Shown in pieces: positions 8,841 through 18,020 of a stretch of 64,000 nt of DNA. A program made the translations under genes and the position numbers. Position 1 is the first letter of the stretch. Every line of letters starts with the position of its first letter. This stretch comes from an uncultured Opitutaceae bacterium (GTDB taxonomy: Bacteria; Verrucomicrobiota; Verrucomicrobiia; Opitutales; Opitutaceae): positions 1-64,000 of the forward strand of contig CALFXL010000002.1 of the NCBI GenBank assembly GCA_937958045.1. Reading direction: 5' to 3'. The notes under the pieces are model-generated. The model saw only the letters and a list, made by a program, of their open reading frames with translations. It made no database searches and was not told where the DNA came from.

Positions 8841-9338
8841 ATGGTTCGGCCCGGCGAAAAAATATCTGCGAATTTCCCTCTCAAAGTCCTCCGCGACGGC
8901 GAAGTCCAAGAAGTGCAATTCCGGGACATACTTACGCGCAGGACGCTCGTTTCCATTCACATGCGAAACAACACGCCCTCGTGCGACCGCCAAGTGGATG
9001 CGCTGGCGGCGTTGGCGGACGAATTGGCCGCGCGCGGCTATCATGTGGTGTCGATTAGTCGCGATCGTATCGGCTCCCACCAACGGTATGCGGCGAAAAA
9101 ATTTCCGGACTCGAAGCTAATCCTGGCGAGCGATCCGGAAGATCGTTTCGCGCAAGCGGCCGATGCGGTGATCGATAAGATGCTCTACGGCCGGAAATAT
9201 CGCGGCCCGGCGCGCGCGGCGTTTGTCATCGAGCGAGACGGCACGGTCGCGGCGGTGATCGAAAAGGTGGATACGAAAAATCACGCCGCGGAAGTGCGGG
9301 CGGTGCTGACGCAAGTGGAGCACGTTCAGCGCACGTGA
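8841..9338 (+). CDS. PrxQ/Bcp-type peroxiredoxin with a single cysteine
   Basis: 165 residues from ATG 8841 (MVRPGEKISANF). AhpC/TSA-fold enzymes of this group reduce peroxides with a peroxidatic cysteine. The motif NNTPSCDRQ (C48) matches the family TPxC site, and SISRDRIGSHQRYAAKKF follows as in Bcp. It is the only cysteine in the protein: the PrxQ resolving cysteine five residues on is replaced by aspartate, so it must act as a 1-Cys enzyme with an external thiol. RDGTVAAV is the family's C-terminal strand. Its last 13 bases overlap the end of the convergent TPR gene. Confidence 0.85.
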   Translation: MVRPGEKISANFPLKVLRDGEVQEVQFRDILTRRTLVSIHMRNNTPSCDRQVDALAALADELAARGYHVVSISRDRIGSHQRYAAKKFPDSKLILASDPEDRFAQAADAVIDKMLYGRKYRGPARAAFVIERDGTVAAVIEKVDTKNHAAEVRAVLTQVEHVQRT

Positions 9339-11272
9339 AAACGCCGAATTCGATTCAGCGCATCGGTGGCGCCGCGATGGCCGGGCGAGAGGGCGAGCGT
9401 TTCTTCAAAACGCAGCGCGGCCTCGTCGATCAGACCTTGTTGCAAAAGGGCCATGCCCCACATGTGTCGGATCTCGGGATGGTTGGGGTCCAAATCGGCG
9501 GCGCGGCGGAAATGGCGAGTGGACTCCGCGAGGCGGCCGGCCATCGCGTAAGTGAGCGCCGTTTTGAATTCGGCATCGGCGTTGTCCGGATGCTGACGAC
9601 GGACTTCCTCAAACTGCGCGAGCGCTTCGGTCGTGCGGCCGGAATTGGCGAGCGCCCAGCCGTAGTTGATGCGAGCGGAGACGTAGGCCGGATCGATTTC
9701 GATCGCGCGCTGGAACGCAGCGAGTGCGTCGTCGGTTTGACGAAGCCCGATCAAAGCGACGCCGAGATTGCTGTGCGCGCTGACGAATCGCGGTTGGAGT
9801 TGTAGTGCTTTTTCCAATACAGCCTTTGCGTCGGCGGGGCGGTTGAGTTGATTGAGCACGCCGCCGAGACTGTTGAGCGTTTCCGGAAAATCGGGTTTGA
9901 GTTCGAGTGCGCGTTGGAGATGCGGAAGGGCTTCGGCGGGTTGGCCGGCGTCGTCGAGCGCCACGCCGAGATTGAGATGGGCGACCCAGCTCGTGGGATT
10001 GCGCGCGAGTGTGGTTTCGTAGAGCGCGAAGATGTCGCGATACATATGGCTCTGCCGCCAGGTGAGACATCCGAGAACGAGGATCACCGCCGCGGCAGCG
10101 GCGCGGCCGCACCACGAAGGAAGTGCGAAACGCTTGAAACCCTTCTCCGCCGCGGCGCTGAGAAACGCGATCATCGGCAAGCAGGCCAAGTATTGGAAAT
10201 GATCGGCGACGTAGGAAAAGATGAACGGGTACACGTTCACGAAACCGAGCACGGGCACGAGCATGCCACCGAACAAAAGCCCGGCGGCGAGAGGCGCGCG
10301 ATCGCGACGACTCCACCCGAGCGCGAGCGCAAGTGCGCCGACGGTCGCGACGAGGAACAGCCATTGCCCCACGGACTGCGCATCGATCTCCCAGCGCGGA
10401 TAAAAGAACGCGAGATCGGTGGGCCAGATGAGTTTTGCGAAGTAGAACCAAACGACGCGTCCCGCGAGGAGTGTGCGTTCGATGGCGTTGAGGGTGAATT
10501 CGTCGCCGGAGGCGCCGATGTGCGTTTTTTCCACCCAAATGGTGCCGAGACCCGCGATGACCCCGAGCACGAACCAAGGGAGGAGAAAGCGGACCTCGTT
10601 GCGCCAAGAGAGGCGGCCGCGTTGCCACCACGCGATCACGAGAAGCGCCGCTGGCAATGTGGCGGTGACGGTTTTGCTTAACAGCGCAGCGATGAACCAG
10701 AGCGTGGCGAAGACGTAGCGTTTTGGATTTCGATCCTGTTCGAAGCGCAGCCACGTCCATGCGGCGGTGAGCGCAAACAACGTGGAGAGCGTATTCTTTT
10801 GCTCGGTGATCCAGGCGACGGACTCGACGCAGACCGGATGAAGCGTAAAAACGAAAGCCGCGAAAAGAGCGCCGGGAATCGCGAGCCGACGAAGAATCGC
10901 TGCAAACAAACACGCCGAGAGCGTGTGCCAAAGGACGTTGACGAGATGATAGCCCAGCGTGCTTTCACCCCAAAGTTGATGTTCCAGCCAGAACGCGGAA
11001 TGAAGAAGAGGGTAGTATTGCTGCGTGGCTCCGGGCTCGACCCAGATGCGAGCGAGGCCCGACGAGGATTGAAGCAAGGCATGCGACACGTGGCCGTCGT
11101 CGTCCCAGAGCAACTCGCCGTTTAGCGCGGGCGCGTAAGCCACGAGAGCGGCTAGCAACAGCAGGCAGAAGAGACCGAACGGTCGCTGGCCACGGTGGGG
11201 ATGCCCCGATGAGTTAGCGGGATCTGAAGAAGTGGCGGGTTTAAGGAGACGATTCATGGGGCGGGCATTCAT
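9326..11272 (-). CDS. TMTC-like polytopic membrane protein with C-terminal TPR repeats
   Basis: 648 residues from ATG 11272 (ATG 11257 is equally possible). Roughly residues 30-410 hold about ten membrane helices with a first external loop containing LLWDDDGHV, the acidic pair typical of GT-C glycosyltransferases. Residues about 430-640 form some six tetratricopeptide repeats such as SAHSNLGVALIGLRQTDDAL and SARINYGWALANSGRTTEAL. This architecture (GT-C-like membrane domain plus TPR) is that of TMTC/protein O-mannosyltransferase-related proteins, widespread in Verrucomicrobia and Planctomycetes. The donor and acceptor are unknown. It runs towards the peroxiredoxin gene and overlaps its 3' end by 13 bases. 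Confidence 0.82.
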   Translation of the reverse strand: MNARPMNRLLKPATSSDPANSSGHPHRGQRPFGLFCLLLLAALVAYAPALNGELLWDDDGHVSHALLQSSSGLARIWVEPGATQQYYPLLHSAFWLEHQLWGESTLGYHLVNVLWHTLSACLFAAILRRLAIPGALFAAFVFTLHPVCVESVAWITEQKNTLSTLFALTAAWTWLRFEQDRNPKRYVFATLWFIAALLSKTVTATLPAALLVIAWWQRGRLSWRNEVRFLLPWFVLGVIAGLGTIWVEKTHIGASGDEFTLNAIERTLLAGRVVWFYFAKLIWPTDLAFFYPRWEIDAQSVGQWLFLVATVGALALALGWSRRDRAPLAAGLLFGGMLVPVLGFVNVYPFIFSYVADHFQYLACLPMIAFLSAAAEKGFKRFALPSWCGRAAAAAVILVLGCLTWRQSHMYRDIFALYETTLARNPTSWVAHLNLGVALDDAGQPAEALPHLQRALELKPDFPETLNSLGGVLNQLNRPADAKAVLEKALQLQPRFVSAHSNLGVALIGLRQTDDALAAFQRAIEIDPAYVSARINYGWALANSGRTTEALAQFEEVRRQHPDNADAEFKTALTYAMAGRLAESTRHFRRAADLDPNHPEIRHMWGMALLQQGLIDEAALRFEETLALSPGHRGATDALNRIRRFHVR

Positions 11273-11321
11273 CCATCGCGCGAAGGCGGATGGATCAACT
11301 GGTTTTCACCTCACGGATGCT

Positions 11322-11360
11322 GAAAATAAAATCGCCGTCACCCTTGCGAGTGACGGCGAT
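11322..11360 (-). terminator. intrinsic terminator of the first TonB receptor gene
   Basis: An 11-base-pair stem (ATCGCCGTCAC, 11331-11341, pairing with 11350-11360) with an 8-base loop lies 22 bases past the receptor stop codon. On the minus strand it is followed by TTTTATTTTC. Confidence 0.85.
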
Positions 11361-11382
11361 GAGGAGGCTCACACGTGAGAGC

Positions 11383-14300
11383 TTAGAAATCGAAGCCGGC
11401 AGTGAGCACGATTTGCCGCGGATCGATGATACGGTACGTGGAAGTCTTTCCGTCGAAGAAGGCTGCCGTAGCTTGCAGACGGCCACCGTCCTCGAACGCG
11501 TTCTTCACATTAAGTTGGAAGCGAGCCTTCACCCTGTTGTCGAAGAGCCTCGTGTTATAGGTGACGAAGAGGTCGACGTAGGTTTCGGCCGGCGAGTAGA
11601 TGGGCCGGTTGGTATCAAGCTCAAGGATCTGGTTCTCGGGACGCGTGAGATCCATGCCTTCTTCATAGCCGAGACCGTAGAAGCCGATGGATGCCTTGCT
11701 GAGGTAACGCACCGAGCCACCGACAGCCATGTTGCGGAGGATGCGGTTGTCGCTGATCGCCTCGAGGTTGAGCTTGGTGTTGAACTTCACGTTGTATTCG
11801 CGGACTTGAGGGCGCGGGCGGCCGATCAGGGCGCGGAAAACGGACATCGGGGCGTTGATGTTGCCTGCGAAGTTCGTGGCTGCCGAGTTGGTGTTATTGT
11901 AACCAGCACCGGTGGTACCGCTGTTGAAGGCGGAACCCATGATGCGCCACCACAGGAGATGACCATTGGCGCCGTTGGGAATGACCTGATCCGGGCTCGT
12001 ATAAGTGACATCGAACGTGGTGCCGCTCACCGAGTTGCTGTAGGTGGCCACCGTGTTGCTGCCGACGGTGGTCGTGCTTACGAGGCTGTAGCGCGGGTCT
12101 TCAATCGTGGTCCAAATGGGCATGCGAGCGGCGATATATTCATCAACCGCGGCGCCGGCCGACGTATTGATCGACTCGCCCTTGGTGACCGAAGCGCTCA
12201 CTGTCCAGTGGCGGGTGGGGTTGTAGTTGATTTCCAACTCGTGACCCTTGGACTGCATGTCATTGACCGCGGCGTAGGTGCCGTTGGCGCCGATGACCTT
12301 CAAGCCCTGATACTGTTCGAGCGGCATCTGGATAGCGGCGGCAATCTCGGCGTCGCTGGCGCTGCCGCCGGTGTTGACATTGTTCAACCACGCGGTGGTC
12401 TGCTTTCTCAGGTTCCAAGCGTCATTCGAAACGAAACCTTCGTAGCGCAGGATGCGCTGGGCCATCGTGGAGATGTCGCCATTGCGCAGGTTGAGCTGCT
12501 TGGTGTCGTAGTAAGTATAGCGGATGGAGAGCTTGTTATCGAGAGCAGTGACCCAGAAGCCGATATCTTTGCTCGTGCCGGTTTGATTGGGCAGCTTGTT
12601 GAGGAAGAGATCGTAGGCGGGACCTTGAGCGATGAAGTTGTCCGATTTGTTATAGGTGGGGCTGAAGCTGGTGGCGATTTCGGCGAAGAACTTGCCGAGA
12701 CCGGTACCGTTGCTGGCGTTTGTTTTAAGGAATCGGATATCGCGGAACGGACGGACTACGACCGAGAGGCTGGTGGTTTTACCGGAGGCCTTGCGCCAAT
12801 CGGAAAGCCATTGATTCGACGCGGCGAAATCGAATGCGCGGAGGTCCGGCGTGAGCAGCGCGGGCGGCGCGTCGCGATCGAACACTTCGTCTTCGCGGAG
12901 ACCGTAGGTGGCTACTAATTTTCCCTCGAGGAAGGTGCTCTGGAACACGCCGCCCAAAGTCTTGACGCGGGTGTTTCGGTTGTTGAGGCCACCGCCGAAG
13001 ACGGGGCTCCAGCCGATCAATGCTTCGTCATACATCAACGCATCGGCCGACGGACCCCAAGCGTACGGGAGGCTGATGCCTTCCGGGAAATAACTCGGGG
13101 CATACTCGATGCCGCTACCGAACGAACTACCGACATAGTATTGTTCGTTGAGGCGGGCGTAGTTATTGGTCGTCCAGAGAGCTCCGTTGGGTTGCAGATA
13201 CCGGGGATCGGCATTGGCGTTCGATTGAAGGCCTAATGGAGCATTCAGATTGGCATAGGTTTGCAGCCACGGCTGATTGGTACCCACGGGGGTGTGACGG
13301 TAGTTGTACTGGCGGCTCTGTTGATCCTTGTATTCATAGTAGCCGAGAACCTGCTGCGTGCCGAGCCACTTGGACCAGCCGTTGTCTTGGGAGAAGTCCA
13401 CGCGGTAGGCGGCCTGCACGCGATAAGTGTCCCACAGCAAGGGTTTGTCGCGCAGATACGGTTCGCTGCTGCGGAGATAAGGCCGGCCAAAGTAAGGATT
13501 GGGAGTGCCATCGAGGAAATGGCTGTTCACATCAACCTGAAGCTGGCCGACGTTGCTATTCACGCTGGCGGGGCCCATGGGCTGGTTCTCGAGGCGCTTG
13601 GCGTCTTCGCGCATATACGCGCCTTGAACGGCGAGGGTATGCTTGGCGGTGTTCAGGATGAACTGGTCAAGCTGGACGAGGTAGGTATCCACATCATCCC
13701 ACGCCTTGCTGTTGCCGGCGAGGTTGATCTTGGTCCAGTCGTAGATCGACTTGTCGCTGATGGGGCGGGCCACGTTGTTATAAAGCGGCTGTTGCGTGGC
13801 GGTGTAAGTGTCGGAGGGACCCGTGGTCAGGAAGCCGATTCCCGCGGCGCCGGATCGGAAGGGATCCGTGGTCGAATAGTTGTTTCCTGCAGGAGAGGTG
13901 GGATTGGCCGTGTAACGCGACATGAGCCAATACGTGGGCTCGCCGGGCGCGCCGATCAGGAAAGGCGAGCGGCTTTCGGCACCGCCTGCGAAAAACGAAG
14001 GCGCTGCGGTATAGGGCGTGGTGGACCCCACAACGTTGCCGTTACCCATGACGCGGCCGTCTGGGAAGGTGACCAAGCGGGTGACGGGATTCCAGCCCGG
14101 TTGTCCCGCTTCGACCCAGTCCGTGTAATAATCGCGCGGGGTCGTGTAGTTGGGGCGCACGGCGGTGTTTTTGTAGCCGTAGTAGGAGGCGGCCAGCGTC
14201 GTGTTCTTAAAGGGCTGAGCCTTGACCTGGAAACTCAGGCGTTTGGCGTTTTCTTCGGCAGGTTTACGGATGAAGCCCGTATGCTGGTAGGCGTAGCTCG

Positions 14301-15048
14301 CGCGGACCGACAGCTTGTTTTTAATGAGCATGTGGTTCACGTCGAACGAGGCGCGCCAGCCCTCATAGCTGTCAGCGCGCAGCTCGACGCGGGTGAAATT
14401 GCGCGAGAGGTTGGCTGTGGCGGGCACCTGATTGACGGTACCCGAAGCGTTGCCGAGACCGAAAATATTGGCGTTGGGACCGCGGCTAAGTTCGAGGCCG
14501 TCCATCCAAAGTGGATCAACCGGGACGCGGCCGGTGGTGCCAATGTTACCGAAGGCGACGTTGGCCGAACCGATGCCACGCACGCGATTGGCGGTGTTGG
14601 GACTGAAGCTTACTTGGTCCACAACGGCGCCGGTGCGGTCGGTCACGAATTCGGAATAGGTGTTCGTACCCTCGGTGCTCGCCATGTAGTCGAACACGTC
14701 GTTGATATCGAGCATGGCGAAGTCGCTCATCTGCTCCTTCGTCATGACCGTGATCGACTGACCGAGGTCTTCGATCTTCGTGTTCAGACGGGTGCCCGAC
14801 ATCGTGTTCGCGGCATAATAGCCGCGATTTTCACTCACGACTTCGAACGGGGAGAGCATGATAATCTCTTCGTCACCGCCGAGTGAAGGTGCGGTTTCTA
14901 CAGGGATGGGATTAGCGGGATCGGCTGCACGGGTTGCCCGCGGGTCATCGGTAGGCAGTGCCTGTGCCCACGCGGTGGAGGCAGCAAGCAGCAGCCCGCC
15001 TTGGGCTGCCAGCAGCCGCTTAAGCAGACTGGAGGACGGATGGGTCAT
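11383..15048 (-). CDS. TonB-dependent outer membrane receptor (pectin locus)
   Basis: 1,221 residues from ATG 15048. The N-terminus is a signal peptide (LLAAQGGLLLAASTAWAQA), then a low-complexity stretch and EEIIMLSPFEVV (residues 61-71), the TonB-box-like segment common in Verrucomicrobia receptors. The plug domain follows (MSGTRLNTKIEDLGQSITVM, DINDVFDYM, VRGIGSANVAFGNIG, DGLELSRGPNANIFG). A large beta-barrel ends in IVLTAGFDF with the expected terminal phenylalanine. Unlike the receptor at 33305 it has no carboxypeptidase-like domain before the plug. It probably imports oligogalacturonides or side-chain sugars across the outer membrane, inferred from the GH43, pectinesterase and GH95 genes directly upstream on the same strand. 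Confidence 0.95.
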   Translation of the reverse strand: MTHPSSSLLKRLLAAQGGLLLAASTAWAQALPTDDPRATRAADPANPIPVETAPSLGGDEEIIMLSPFEVVSENRGYYAANTMSGTRLNTKIEDLGQSITVMTKEQMSDFAMLDINDVFDYMASTEGTNTYSEFVTDRTGAVVDQVSFSPNTANRVRGIGSANVAFGNIGTTGRVPVDPLWMDGLELSRGPNANIFGLGNASGTVNQVPATANLSRNFTRVELRADSYEGWRASFDVNHMLIKNKLSVRASYAYQHTGFIRKPAEENAKRLSFQVKAQPFKNTTLAASYYGYKNTAVRPNYTTPRDYYTDWVEAGQPGWNPVTRLVTFPDGRVMGNGNVVGSTTPYTAAPSFFAGGAESRSPFLIGAPGEPTYWLMSRYTANPTSPAGNNYSTTDPFRSGAAGIGFLTTGPSDTYTATQQPLYNNVARPISDKSIYDWTKINLAGNSKAWDDVDTYLVQLDQFILNTAKHTLAVQGAYMREDAKRLENQPMGPASVNSNVGQLQVDVNSHFLDGTPNPYFGRPYLRSSEPYLRDKPLLWDTYRVQAAYRVDFSQDNGWSKWLGTQQVLGYYEYKDQQSRQYNYRHTPVGTNQPWLQTYANLNAPLGLQSNANADPRYLQPNGALWTTNNYARLNEQYYVGSSFGSGIEYAPSYFPEGISLPYAWGPSADALMYDEALIGWSPVFGGGLNNRNTRVKTLGGVFQSTFLEGKLVATYGLREDEVFDRDAPPALLTPDLRAFDFAASNQWLSDWRKASGKTTSLSVVVRPFRDIRFLKTNASNGTGLGKFFAEIATSFSPTYNKSDNFIAQGPAYDLFLNKLPNQTGTSKDIGFWVTALDNKLSIRYTYYDTKQLNLRNGDISTMAQRILRYEGFVSNDAWNLRKQTTAWLNNVNTGGSASDAEIAAAIQMPLEQYQGLKVIGANGTYAAVNDMQSKGHELEINYNPTRHWTVSASVTKGESINTSAGAAVDEYIAARMPIWTTIEDPRYSLVSTTTVGSNTVATYSNSVSGTTFDVTYTSPDQVIPNGANGHLLWWRIMGSAFNSGTTGAGYNNTNSAATNFAGNINAPMSVFRALIGRPRPQVREYNVKFNTKLNLEAISDNRILRNMAVGGSVRYLSKASIGFYGLGYEEGMDLTRPENQILELDTNRPIYSPAETYVDLFVTYNTRLFDNRVKARFQLNVKNAFEDGGRLQATAAFFDGKTSTYRIIDPRQIVLTAGFDF

Positions 15049-15438
15049 AGTGGGGTGGTAGGGTGTAGGTTTCGCCAAGCTATCCCAAAAAACACGCAAA
15101 TAAGCGACCACTAGTCGTTTGCCGCTTTTTGCCTGAGGTGTGGGGTAACTTGGGTAAGTCGTTATGAACCCTTGTACTCAAAGGGGAGAACACAAGGGAG
15201 TTTTATGCGCGCATCGTTGATATAATGGCGTGTTATACAGCTGGGAATGCTCCGTCGACCTACGCGAAAAGCGGGGTGTATCGCGTTAGCGCAAGCCGGA
15301 CAGACCAGAACGGACGCATCTTAACCCCCGCCAGAGGACACGTCTTGTCCTGAATTTTGATGACAAATTTTTTCATTTTTGGACTAAAGTCGGATTTTTT
15401 CAGGCGGGCTTGAGGGAAATCGCAACCTGGCTGCGATA
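15049..15438 (-). promoter_or_regulatory. 390-base region upstream of the TonB receptor with two inverted repeats
   Basis: The stretch lies between the GH43 stop and the receptor start, both on the minus strand, and contains no credible gene. It holds AGGACA-5-TGTCCT at 15335-15351 and CCCTTGT-16-ACAAGGG (15169-15175 with 15192-15198). The first repeats the GGACA/TGTCC half-sites of the palindrome upstream of uxaC, but with wider spacing. A weak 6-base-pair stem (15419-15437) follows the GH43 gene but has no T-tract. The length suggests that the receptor has its own promoter here. Confidence 0.45.
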
Positions 15439-17034
15439 TCATTCGCTTACCTGAAAACCGAGGACGTCTGCGTGGCCGGCGGAGCCAAGACTGCCAGCGG
15501 TCGCAAAAACACCCACTTTGGCGCCGACCCATTTACTGGAACGAGCGGCGAATGGCTCACCGACAGGGCGGAAGCGGTCGCCTTCGCGGAAGCTGAAACG
15601 GCACCGCGCGCCTTCATCGACATCCACGCGCAATTCGACTTCGGCCCGGTCCAGATCGATCGAGGCGAGCTCTTCTTCGGGGGTGCCTTCGTTGGCGTTG
15701 AGGCAGCGGTTGAAAACGAGCTGCGTGCGTCCCGAGCGTCGGCGCAGTCCGATCCACGCATAATCGTAGCCAAACACGATCAGACCCGTGCGATCGTTTT
15801 CGTGCGTGGCGTGGAGCTGCAGGGTCGTGGTGGCAGAGAACGCCGGCGCGGGGAACTTCTGCATGAGTAGATTCGGCGTGTGCCAGTGCGTGCCTTGCTC
15901 GGGCTGCGCAAACAGACGCAAGGCGCCCGGGCGTGCGCTGAGCGAATACCAGTCGGCGCGCGGAGTTCCCTGCCATTGCCACTGACGACTGAGCGTGGGC
16001 GACGAGAAATCGTCGGACGTCGCGGGCTGCGTGATCGGTTGCGTAGGAAGTGTGGGCTTGGGATGGATAAGCGCTGGTTCGCCTTTGCCGTCGGCGTCGC
16101 GGTTGACGCCCATCGCGGGCCAGTCGTCGTCGCGCCAGCTCATCGGCTGCATGTGAACGACGCGGCCGTAAGCGGGCTTTTCTTGGAAATGGAAAAACCA
16201 GTGTTCGCCTGCGGACGTCTCGACCCAAGCGCCTTGGTGCGGGCCGTTGATCGGGCTGCCGCCTTGCGCGAGCACGATGCGGCTTTCGTAAGGACCAAAA
16301 ACATCCCGCGCGCGGAAGACCGCCTGATACCCTTGGGCGACGCCGCCGGCGGGAGCGAAGATGAAATACCAGCCGTTTCGTTTATAAAATTTCGGGCCTT
16401 CAATCGTGTGCCAGCCGGGCATGCGATCGCCGTCGATAATGACGACGCCGTCATCCAAAATCTGTGCGCTGATCGGATCGATGCGATGGAGCGTGAGGCG
16501 ATTGCAGATGCCGGAGCGGCTTTTGGCCCAGCCATGCACGAGATACGCCTGACCATCGTCGTCCCAGAGCGGGCTCGGATCGATCAAGCCTTTGCCGGCT
16601 TTGATGAGGCGCGGCTCGGACCACGCGCCGCGCGGATTGTCCGCGGTGATGACGTAGATGCCGAAGTCGGGATCGGGATAAAAAATCCAGAATTTGCCCG
16701 CGTGATGACGGATGCACGGAGCCCAGACGCCTTCGCCGTGACGAGGCTTGGCGAAATGCTCGGCGGGGACGAGATGCGGCAGCGCGTGATTGACGATGGA
16801 CCAATTAACGAGGTCGCGCGAATGCAGGATCGGCAGGCCGGGAGCGTGGCAGAAGCTCGAGGCTGTCATCCAATAATCTTCCCCTACGCGAATCGCATCC
16901 GGATCGGAGTAGTCCGCAAACAGCACCGGGTTTTGGTAGGTGCCGTCGCCCCGGTCGGCGGTCCAAGGCGCTCGCGGCGCGGACTCGGGAAGGATGGATG
17001 CGCCGGAAGCGCGCGAGGAAGGAACATCATTCAT
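15439..17034 (-). CDS. glycoside hydrolase family 43 (arabinofuranosidase/xylosidase type)
   Basis: 531 residues from ATG 17034. The five-bladed propeller carries the three GH43 acids: DYSDPDAIRVGEDYWM (base Asp), GLIDPSPLWDDDGQAYLVHG (Asp modulator) and WHTIEGPKFYKRNGWYFIF (acid Glu). A C-terminal beta-sandwich of about 200 residues begins near TSDDFSSPTLSRQWQWQG, as in xylosidase-type GH43 proteins. Such enzymes cut alpha-arabinofuranosyl or beta-xylosyl groups. No signal peptide is evident ([15 protein letters not shown]), so it may act on imported oligosaccharides. It overlaps the upstream pectinesterase by ATGA, which implies translational coupling. Confidence 0.93.
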   Translation of the reverse strand: MNDVPSSRASGASILPESAPRAPWTADRGDGTYQNPVLFADYSDPDAIRVGEDYWMTASSFCHAPGLPILHSRDLVNWSIVNHALPHLVPAEHFAKPRHGEGVWAPCIRHHAGKFWIFYPDPDFGIYVITADNPRGAWSEPRLIKAGKGLIDPSPLWDDDGQAYLVHGWAKSRSGICNRLTLHRIDPISAQILDDGVVIIDGDRMPGWHTIEGPKFYKRNGWYFIFAPAGGVAQGYQAVFRARDVFGPYESRIVLAQGGSPINGPHQGAWVETSAGEHWFFHFQEKPAYGRVVHMQPMSWRDDDWPAMGVNRDADGKGEPALIHPKPTLPTQPITQPATSDDFSSPTLSRQWQWQGTPRADWYSLSARPGALRLFAQPEQGTHWHTPNLLMQKFPAPAFSATTTLQLHATHENDRTGLIVFGYDYAWIGLRRRSGRTQLVFNRCLNANEGTPEEELASIDLDRAEVELRVDVDEGARCRFSFREGDRFRPVGEPFAARSSKWVGAKVGVFATAGSLGSAGHADVLGFQVSE

Positions 17035-18020
17035 GGATGAGATGAGGACGGTTGAGAGGCGGCGGGCTGCCAGCCATCGGAGCCGCCCAACACGCGGGCG
17101 ACGGTGATCGCGGCAGCATCGCGCTCGGAGAGAATCGGCGCCCAAGCGACGCGTTTTTCGGACGAGGCGCCGGGGCCGGTGCTGGCAAATTCGGCGTAGC
17201 GGACAGTGCTTTCGCGTTCGGGGCGGCCCCAGTTGTGCCAGCCTTCGGGACGCACGTTGGCGGACATTTCTGTGCGCAGGAAAATCGTCGCGGAGTGCGC
17301 GCGCCACGGACGGCCGAGATACGTGCGCACGTCGGGATTGGCGCCGGTGATGCGGCAGCGATTGAACACGTAACCAAACTCCACGGTGGGCGGCGTCGAG
17401 GCGGCGGTGATGTAGCCGTTGCCGGCGATGTGGATTTCGCAGTTTTCGAACCACGCGGTGGCGCCGCCGAAAATGAAATCGACCGCGCCCGCGACGTAGC
17501 AGTTTTCGAAGTACTGGCGTCCGCGGTTGATGAAGATCGTGTCCTGCCAGCCCAGGAAGCGGCAGTTGCGGAAAGCCACGCGGTCGCCATCGACGCGGAC
17601 GGCGAGCGCCTGGCCCGTGTTGCCGGCGGTGTTTTCCAAGGTGAGATTTTCCACCGTGAAATCGTCGGCATCGATCTGCACGGTGGGCGTGCGGAATGTG
17701 CCGATGGCTTGTCCGTCGGGGCCGATCGTGCCGGCGCGAAGATCGTAAGTGATGACCGTCGTGGCGGCGTCTTCGCCGATGAGGCGCATGTGCCGTTTCT
17801 CGCGTTGGATGTAGACCACTTCGCGATACACGCCCGGCTTCACGAGAATGGTCCAGACGTTGTCGGGCGTGGTGTTTTGCGGCGCGGCATTAATCGCTGC
17901 CTGCACCGTCGTGTACTGACCGGAGCCATCGGCGGCGACGATCGCATCGGCGGCGGAGACGACAGCGCTGCCAACAAACGGCAGCAGCAGAAACAACGAG
18001 GCGTGGAGAAAGCGTTTCAT
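17031..18020 (-). CDS. pectin methylesterase (CE8), exported
   Basis: 329 residues from ATG 18020 with a signal peptide ([20 protein letters not shown]). The beta-helix enzyme removes methyl groups from homogalacturonan. Signature segments are [36 protein letters not shown] (first catalytic Asp), [14 protein letters not shown] (second catalytic Asp) and YLGRPWR (Arg). Length is that of a single-domain bacterial PME. It is the middle cistron of a three-gene unit: its start overlaps the end of the esterase-GH95 gene (ATGA) and its stop overlaps the GH43 start (ATGA). A second PME domain is fused in the protein at 25300. Confidence 0.96.
   Translation of the reverse strand: MKRFLHASLFLLLPFVGSAVVSAADAIVAADGSGQYTTVQAAINAAPQNTTPDNVWTILVKPGVYREVVYIQREKRHMRLIGEDAATTVITYDLRAGTIGPDGQAIGTFRTPTVQIDADDFTVENLTLENTAGNTGQALAVRVDGDRVAFRNCRFLGWQDTIFINRGRQYFENCYVAGAVDFIFGGATAWFENCEIHIAGNGYITAASTPPTVEFGYVFNRCRITGANPDVRTYLGRPWRAHSATIFLRTEMSANVRPEGWHNWGRPERESTVRYAEFASTGPGASSEKRVAWAPILSERDAAAITVARVLGGSDGWQPAASQPSSSHP

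Noticed and set aside
13261..14886. A 541-codon plus-strand open frame antisense to the TonB receptor
   Set aside because: No domain or signal; the receptor on the other strand is well supported. Shadow frame.
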